A stretch of 64,000 nt of DNA, from positions 11,950,220-12,014,219 of the forward strand of contig CM064571.1 of NCBI GenBank assembly GCA_032716605.1, in the 5' to 3' direction. Positions within the stretch are counted from its first letter, which is position 1. Each line of letters opens with the position of its first letter. Source of the DNA: Paralithodes platypus. Lineage: Eukaryota > Arthropoda > Malacostraca > Decapoda > Lithodidae. Positions 58,661 to 64,000 of this stretch are shown piece by piece. Under the pieces are notes generated by a model. The model ran no database searches, was not told the DNA's origin, and worked only from the letters and a program-made list of their open reading frames with translations. The position numbers and the translations under genes are program-made.

Positions 58661-59497
58661 TTAACCCTGCTCAGGTAATGTTCCAGAAGTGTAACGAAAT
58701 TGGCAATGTGGCCCCATATGGGGACTGGCACTTTAAACGGCTATCACCCGAAAATGATTATTGGATTTTAAATTTCTTGTTACCAATAGAAACTACAATT
58801 AATGCTTAATAGTGTGTTAACCCTCTCACATCCTTTTGATGCAGAGGTTGCCAGATTAGCAATAAGAAATATATTACTCTCACTCTTATAATTACCTCTC
58901 CGAAATTAGTGTTCTGCCCACAGCTAACTCAAAGACAACTGCAGAGGTTTAAGTAAATAAACTAAAGGTTTATAAATACCCCTGATGGTAACAAAGGCTT
59001 TAAAGTATCCCTAATAGGCTCAAAATTGCATCAAGGATGTGAGAGGGTTAAGAGCAAATTACACTACTGTAAATATTAAGTCATATATAAAAAAATAAAA
59101 AAAGTAGTGAAAAAAAAGGGTCAACAAAAGTGAGGCATATCTCATACATTACATAAGCTGGATTAATTTGGTTGCAGGGCTGAGGAGGGTATGGCTGAGG
59201 GTCTAGGGTGACAACAAGGCAGAACTCTGGGGCTAAAAAAAAAATCGATAGGAAGGGGAAATTTGTAGTACACATTTGGTATTATGGACCCCATATGGTG
59301 ACCGGACAAGTTGGTACAGGAAATGGGAGGAGAGAGGGCGGCGGTTCACACCCTCTCCCAGTTGTAGGGCGATGCGGACTGACTGCTCGTCTTCAAAATT
59401 TCTTGCCATCGGCCTCCGGCCATGAAATATTCACAAAAAACCTGTTTTACGCATATTTTTTGGCCCAAATTGGGCCAATATGCCTGAGCAGGGTTAA
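58661..59497. mobile_element. TTAACCCTGCTCAGG-ended element
   Basis: TTAACCCTGCTCAGG at 58661 and CCTGAGCAGGGTTAA ending at 59497 form 15-bp terminal inverted repeats including TTAA. It contains the smaller element 58817-59051. Non-coding. Confidence 0.7.
58817..59051. mobile_element. TTAACCCTCTCACATCC-ended MITE (235 bp)
   Basis: TTAACCCTCTCACATCCTT at the left and AAGGATGTGAGAGGGTTAA at the right are exact complements; the match goes on with GATGCA. Non-coding, nested. Confidence 0.85.
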
Positions 59498-59842
59498 AAG
59501 AGCCTTTTAAAAGACCCCAGTAGCACTCAAAACATGTGTCAAAACCCCCTCCTTCCCCCCACCCTTCAATTATCACCTATTTTTCCTCCTATTCCCTTGT
59601 TTATCAGTTTATTTATCACACCAATATCTCCAACCCGGTTCCTAGGTCGTCTACTGCGCAGCATATCGAGAGTGTGGGAAGAGAAAGAAAGCAAGACTGA
59701 GGGCTTGGTCTGCCTTCAGGCCTCAGAGATGCGTTTGCCTCTCACCTCATGACTGGAGGGTTGACAATAATTTGTCTTTTTCACACCCCAAATACTATTC
59801 CCACTTGTTTTATTGCTTTTACATGTTAATATCTTCATATTA

Positions 59843-60111
59843 AACATAAAATAGGCGCATATGAATAAGTAATAATGATATTTATGGTAAAATTACGATT
59901 TTAGGCGGGAATGAAGCCAAATATCCTCGCTTGGCAGGAGAGTTTGAACTACCAATAGCTCGCGCTTCCCGGGTTAAACGTAAATTAGGTGCATATGAAT
60001 AAGTAATAACAATATTTATGGTAAAATGACTATTTTAGGCAGGAATGAAGCCAAATATGCTCGCTTGGCGGGAGGGTTTGAACAATCAATAGCACACGCT
60101 TCCCGGGTTAA
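59843..60111. repeat. About 134-bp tandem duplication
   Basis: AGGNGCATATGAATAAGTAA, AGGAATGAAGCCAAATAT and GCTTCCCGGGTTAA occur twice in a row; a diverged third copy is at about 63510-63600. Confidence 0.88.
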
Positions 60112-60231
60112 TCGCTCAGCTTATATGCCTACCGCTCTACCCAATTGTACCATGTGTACCTGTATGCGTGACTAAATGTGTACACATGGTACCCAGTCAA
60201 GTCACTGTACAAGTGGCCACTGACAAGTGTA

Positions 60232-60668
60232 TTAACCCTTTCTCTGCGGGCATATTTCCGCCATATTAGGGCTCATTCAGGCACTCCTGATTGATTAGGC
60301 AAGTGTCTGAATGACATTAAATGTATTCAGCCGAAAACTAGAAGAAAATAGGTTCAAAATGACACCAAAACGAGCTTCGTAGCTCGCAGGGTTCACTCGC
60401 AGCGCTACCATAGACATTTGCTAAAATGAGCAATTCTTACTAATGTTTAGCTACATTTGCCTTTGGTAGCAAACTGTATATCCAGCGAGACTCTGACTCA
60501 GAGCCTTCAGTGCCACGGCCGCCTGGCTGGGAGAAGGACGTGTGGTCTGTCACGCTCCCGTTCCCTTGCACTTGATTTTACAGGCTTTAAGAGGCTTTAA
60601 TTAAAAGCCTGTAGATTGCTGTAAATTGCCATGGCGTTTCGGAACGTCTCCAACAGGGAAAGGGTTAA
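60232..60668. mobile_element. MITE family D, copy 4
   Basis: TTAACCCTTTCTCTGCGGG to AGGGAAAGGGTTAA. Shares GGCTCATTCAGGCACTCCTG, TTCAAAATGACACC and a GTAGCTCGCAGGG block with the others. Confidence 0.78.
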
Positions 60669-61488
60669 AGAGAGATTTATGTGTGGCCTAGTTTGCGCCA
60701 AGTGACAACTGCCCCCTAGACAATTTGGATTGTGTATTCATATGTATTGTACAGTTGGCCACATAAGTTCTGTTCCTCTCCGTGGAAATATAATGTGAAT
60801 GATTGAATTAAGAGTGTAGTTTCTTACGCAGTGGTTAACTCATCTGACTAGTCAAAACTCGCAATTTATTAATACTATTCCTTCTTTTATACATAAAATC
60901 ACAACGAGGAACAGAATTTATGTGGAAAACTGTACCTGTATGTTTTATGTATATTGTTGGCCTGAATCTAACAGCGTGTAATTGCCGAGACTGTCAGGAC
61001 TACTCAACTGGAGGCCCACGGGCCAAATCCGGACCTCTGGCACATTTCTAATGGACCCCAGAATGTCCATAGGATAAACAACAAATACAGTATATACACA
61101 AAATATAAATAACAAAATATAGTAAAAAATATATATATAAATAAATGAATTAATAAATAAATATATATACATAAGAAACAACAATGACATAATGTTATGA
61201 TAGCCCCTTTCATACTAAAAAGTTCAACGCTGAGTCAACAAGCTGTACAAACTAAACAAATATTTATTTTTACAGTAAATTTACAGTTATCGTAAGCAAG
61301 CAATGTACATCGGTTTGTATGTTTCTACCATGGGCGGGCATGATTGATATTGTCAAATTCAATACACTCGTCAGTGCCATGGTGAAAGGTAAACAGATAA
61401 CCTGCATTATGCGTGATTTTATCCATACCCTACCTAAGTGTTGATTGATTTAGTTAGATATTAAGCTAGTTAAATTTAGAATTTGCTA
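60669..61488. other. Unassigned AT-rich sequence
   Basis: No gene or element is recognised; AT-rich simple sequence lies at about 61085-61180. Confidence 0.55.
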
Positions 61489-61705
61489 CTATAGGTAGCG
61501 CCAGCAAACTTGACAATAATATTGACCCCTTAACTTCATATTACTCGAAATTAATTAAAGCAATCGGGCTGACGTTTCTATCACGTGGGAAGAGTACACC
61601 AGGAAATACGGGTGGATATTTACAGTCAGTTTGCTCTACGCCCTTTCGAGTTACAGAGAGGTCAGGGATCAAGATTATTGTCAAGTTCGTTGGAACTACC
61701 TATAG
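61489..61705. mobile_element. MITE family C-like, copy 3
   Basis: CTATAGGTAG and CTACCTATAG ends; arms of about 55 bp pair (ACTTGACAATAATATTGACC with complement at about 61660-61685). GAGTTACAGAG near 61650 is shared with copies 1 and 2. Confidence 0.7.
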
Positions 61706-62642
61706 TTATTAAACTCGATCGTGGGGTTAATATATCGAGTTTTTTCCATAAACAAATTACGTTGATTTGCAATTAATATATGTGTTCGTTTATTCAATTA
61801 GGCTTATATATATAAATAGCAATGCATGTGTTTCTTGCAATAGCACTGGAAAATATGTAGGCTACTGTGTAACTTTATTGAATACTATAATTGCATTGAA
61901 CCTTTCATGTAAACCAGTCATGGGTTGGCTATTAGCTGTTACTTCTAAGTGCAAAGTAGAAGCTAGATATTCAAATTTAAAGAATTAAGCATTGGCCGAA
62001 GACATTTTTTAATAAAAACTTATACATTTCTTTAATTAGCCCCCCCCCCCATCCCTAAAAAATAATAACTGCAGAAAACCGTATTAACTGCGGCACCATG
62101 TTCCGACAGTGACGACTAAGCCTACCAAATGAATGTGTAAGTGGTGAATGTGTAACTGGTGAAGTCTGACTATGTGCAAATCTGATCATATTATGTGGAG
62201 AAAATGCAACGGCTCTAAACAATAGTAATTGCAATTTACAGAATTTCAAATTAATGTGGATTATGACAAAACAAATAATATAGTGGGGATCAAACCAAAT
62301 ACTCTACAAGAGCAATAATTGTTCACTTAGTTTTGTCTAACCCGACTCAATGACAGGCTGAGAGTTAACCAACAGTTTTCTAATAATGCAATATATTTCA
62401 CCATTATTATTTACAGAGGAAACTGCAGTGCCTTTCTTTTATAATTTGTTTAAAACCATTCATCTTTGGGCAAGGAGAACATCTATTGGATGTGAACTGA
62501 AATGTTCAAACTGCAATAAATTTAAACTTTTTGGGTGGTCTGCTAAGCTGATAAAAATAGTCACTAGACCAGTCAGTTAGTAGCCGAACCCTCATTCCTT
62601 ATAATGAGATAAGGGTGGATTAACATAATACCGGTACATATG
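61706..62642. other. Unassigned sequence with one orphan ORF
   Basis: A poly-C run is at 62041-62050. The plus-strand ORF 62386-62580 (64 codons) includes CELKCSNCNKFKLFGW with a C-x3-C-x2-C pattern, but I do not recognise a family. No other signal. Confidence 0.35.
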
Positions 62643-63026
62643 TTAAGGGAGGCCACCTCGCTTTTCTTTATCTTTCTCTCCCTCTCTCTTTGGCTTGTAT
62701 TCATTCGGCCCCATTCAGCCTACTGTTTTAAGACGTTTACCCGCATCCAGGTGTCAATATTTTCCTGGTGAACGGTAGCGAGCCAGCATATATATGTTTT
62801 TGTTTTGATAGTAAGCTAAATTTGTAAATTTTTCGATAGAAAGATTTCTCTGCTGATTTCAATGCTGGCTCGCTGTCGCTCGCCAGGAAGAAATCGACAC
62901 CTGGATGGGGATAAACATCTTAAAACAGTTGGCTAAATGGGGCCGAATGGATACAATCATACAAGCCAGGGAAAGAGAGAAAATTAGAGAAAGATAAAAC
63001 AAATACGGTGCCCCCCCCCCCCCCCC
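62643..63026. mobile_element. Foldback MITE family A, copy 8
   Basis: TTAAGGGAGGCCACCTCG starts it; arms and core are present, the TCCGGCGAAG hairpin is partly deleted, and the right end dissolves into a C run (about 63009-63026). Confidence 0.85.
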
Positions 63027-64000
63027 ACCCCGGCAAGTGCGGATCTCATCGTAAGAGTTTTATCGGTGCGCTGTGGATCTCCTCATATAATCCAAGGCCT
63101 AAAAAAATCACATTTAAATCAGCCCAGTATCATTTTATTTTTATTTTATTTTTTATTTGTTATTGCCCCTTGGCCATGCCAAATTTCACTCCTCCACATC
63201 CCCTCCTTCCACCCCCCCCCCCCCCCCCTCCTTCAATTATCACCTATTCTCCCTGTTATTCCCTTATTCTTAGGTATATTTTCGTGCTAAGATTACCGAG
63301 TTGCTAGCAGGGCGTGGTCATCTGTGTTACCAAGCGTGGGAAAGAGCGAGAGAGAGACTACCACGCAACAGTCTGCACGACGGCTGGCTGGCTGGCAGGC
63401 TGCCTCAGCCATAAGTTATGTAACTCCCGGCCTCTATCGCCGATTTTGACCATCCAAACGCTGTTTCCACTTGTTTTATTGTTGTAAAATTAATACTGTA
63501 CCTTTACGAACAACGTAAAATAGGCGCATATGGATAAGTATTAATGATATTTATGGTACGATGACGATTTGAGTTTAGGAAACAGTCTAAATACCTCCAC
63601 ACAGGGAGGGGTGGCCAATACCCCACCTACGCAGCGGAGAGGTTAATGAAAAGACAATGCCACATCAGGAATAGGCTCTATCTAAAATCACAGGCTTCAT
63701 ACCATGTTATATATTTGTTTATAGTAATTCCGCTTCAAGACAAAATCTCGGTTGAAGCTTTGGAGAATGCTCCGTTTCAAAGTATTTTATTAATTTAAAG
63801 TTACTTTCTTGCCTTGTCCATTCATTGTTCACGTTTTGCTCCGAATCGAGACCCTGTAGAACGCTATCTTCATGGACAAACAAAGCTTTCGTACCTTCCA
63901 AGACACAACCATTTTGAACTTTTTTTGCATTAGGACTCATTTTTTTGGATAATGTTTGACGTTTTTATGGAGATTACGAAGGACCTGTGAGAATACATAT
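63027..64000. other. Unassigned sequence related to 59520-59900
   Basis: About 63217-63650 is a diverged copy of about 59550-59980 (CTTCAATTATCACCTATT, TTTCCACTTGTTTTATTG, AAAATAGGCGCATATG). The minus-strand ORF 63719-63940 (73 codons) is not recognised; it could be an exon or chance. Confidence 0.5.

Larger units (their letters stand above)
57954..60111. mobile_element. Possible TTAACCCGGGAA-bounded composite
   Basis: TTAACCCGGGAA at 57954 is matched by TTCCCGGGTTAA at 59966-59977 and 60100-60111. Between them lie nested D-type elements and a GGTGATAATTGA-containing block at 58408-58442 with an inverted partner at 59548-59586. The terminal match is only about 12 bp, so this call is tentative. 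No coding sequence is recognised. Confidence 0.4.

Noticed and set aside
60075..60170. tRNA-like sequence with an ATA-type loop on the minus strand
   Set aside because: A-box and B-box-like words are too far apart and the stems do not pair convincingly.

Overview
This is a gene-poor, repeat-saturated stretch of animal genome. Very dense microsatellites, degenerate non-LTR retrotransposons of several lineages, tRNA-derived SINEs, many TTAA-bounded foldback elements and short runs of the arthropod telomere-type motif TTAGG point to an arthropod, most likely a decapod crustacean. That placement is inference; the window contains no single-copy marker gene. I recognised no intact host protein-coding gene, no rRNA and no tRNA gene that I would call functional.

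Layout. 1-1.0 kb: two small MITEs. 1.0-6.7 kb: a 71-bp satellite array of about 80 units. 6.7-10.0 kb: a cluster of foldback MITEs (families A and B). 10.1-20.5 kb: a minus-strand LINE split by an 8.49-kb insertion (11419-19911) that carries one large minus-strand pseudogene. 20.5-23.1 kb: a decayed CR1-like LINE interrupted by two TTAA-type insertions. 23.6-25.7 kb: a decayed Jockey-like LINE. 26.3-30.7 kb: a 36-bp satellite array held between MITE-A copies, one of which contains a SINE. 31-39 kb: AT-rich sequence with foldbacks, short tandem duplications and a 3.3-kb TIR-bounded element (X) with a 0.55-kb deletion derivative (Y). 39.7-42.6 kb: a LINE endonuclease and a LINE reverse transcriptase on the plus strand with a second LINE inverted between them. 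42.9-46.1 kb: a LINE 3' end split by a 2.67-kb Harbinger-like non-autonomous element. 46.3-51.9 kb: TTAACCCT-type MITEs and Jockey-like LINE copies. 52-55 kb: a hairpin element, a tRNA-headed SINE, and 36-bp and 55-bp tandem arrays. 55.4-57.5 kb: another LINE beside MITE-B copies. 57.9-64 kb: layered TTAA-bounded elements.

The most interesting object is the 8.49-kb insertion. A second copy of the LINE elsewhere in the window shows the unbroken sequence, which fixes the ends: TA duplication, termini CACTGTAAAA/TTTTACAGTG, and subterminal CTGTAAA/TTTACAG repeats. Inside it a pair of about 330-bp inverted repeats, roughly 98% identical, flanks a single intronless gene of about 1,460 codons. Its product has an N-terminal Cys/His cluster, a 5'-nuclease (FEN1/XPG/PIN-like) core with a full set of acidic residues and a GIGK helix-hairpin-like motif, and a C-terminal CXC (tesmin/TSO1-like) cysteine domain. 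It is broken by seven in-frame stops and one frameshift. I infer that it is the decayed enzyme of a DNA transposon that uses a FEN-like nuclease instead of a standard transposase.

A second theme is that all three large satellite arrays lie between copies of foldback MITEs, which suggests these elements seed or bound array growth.
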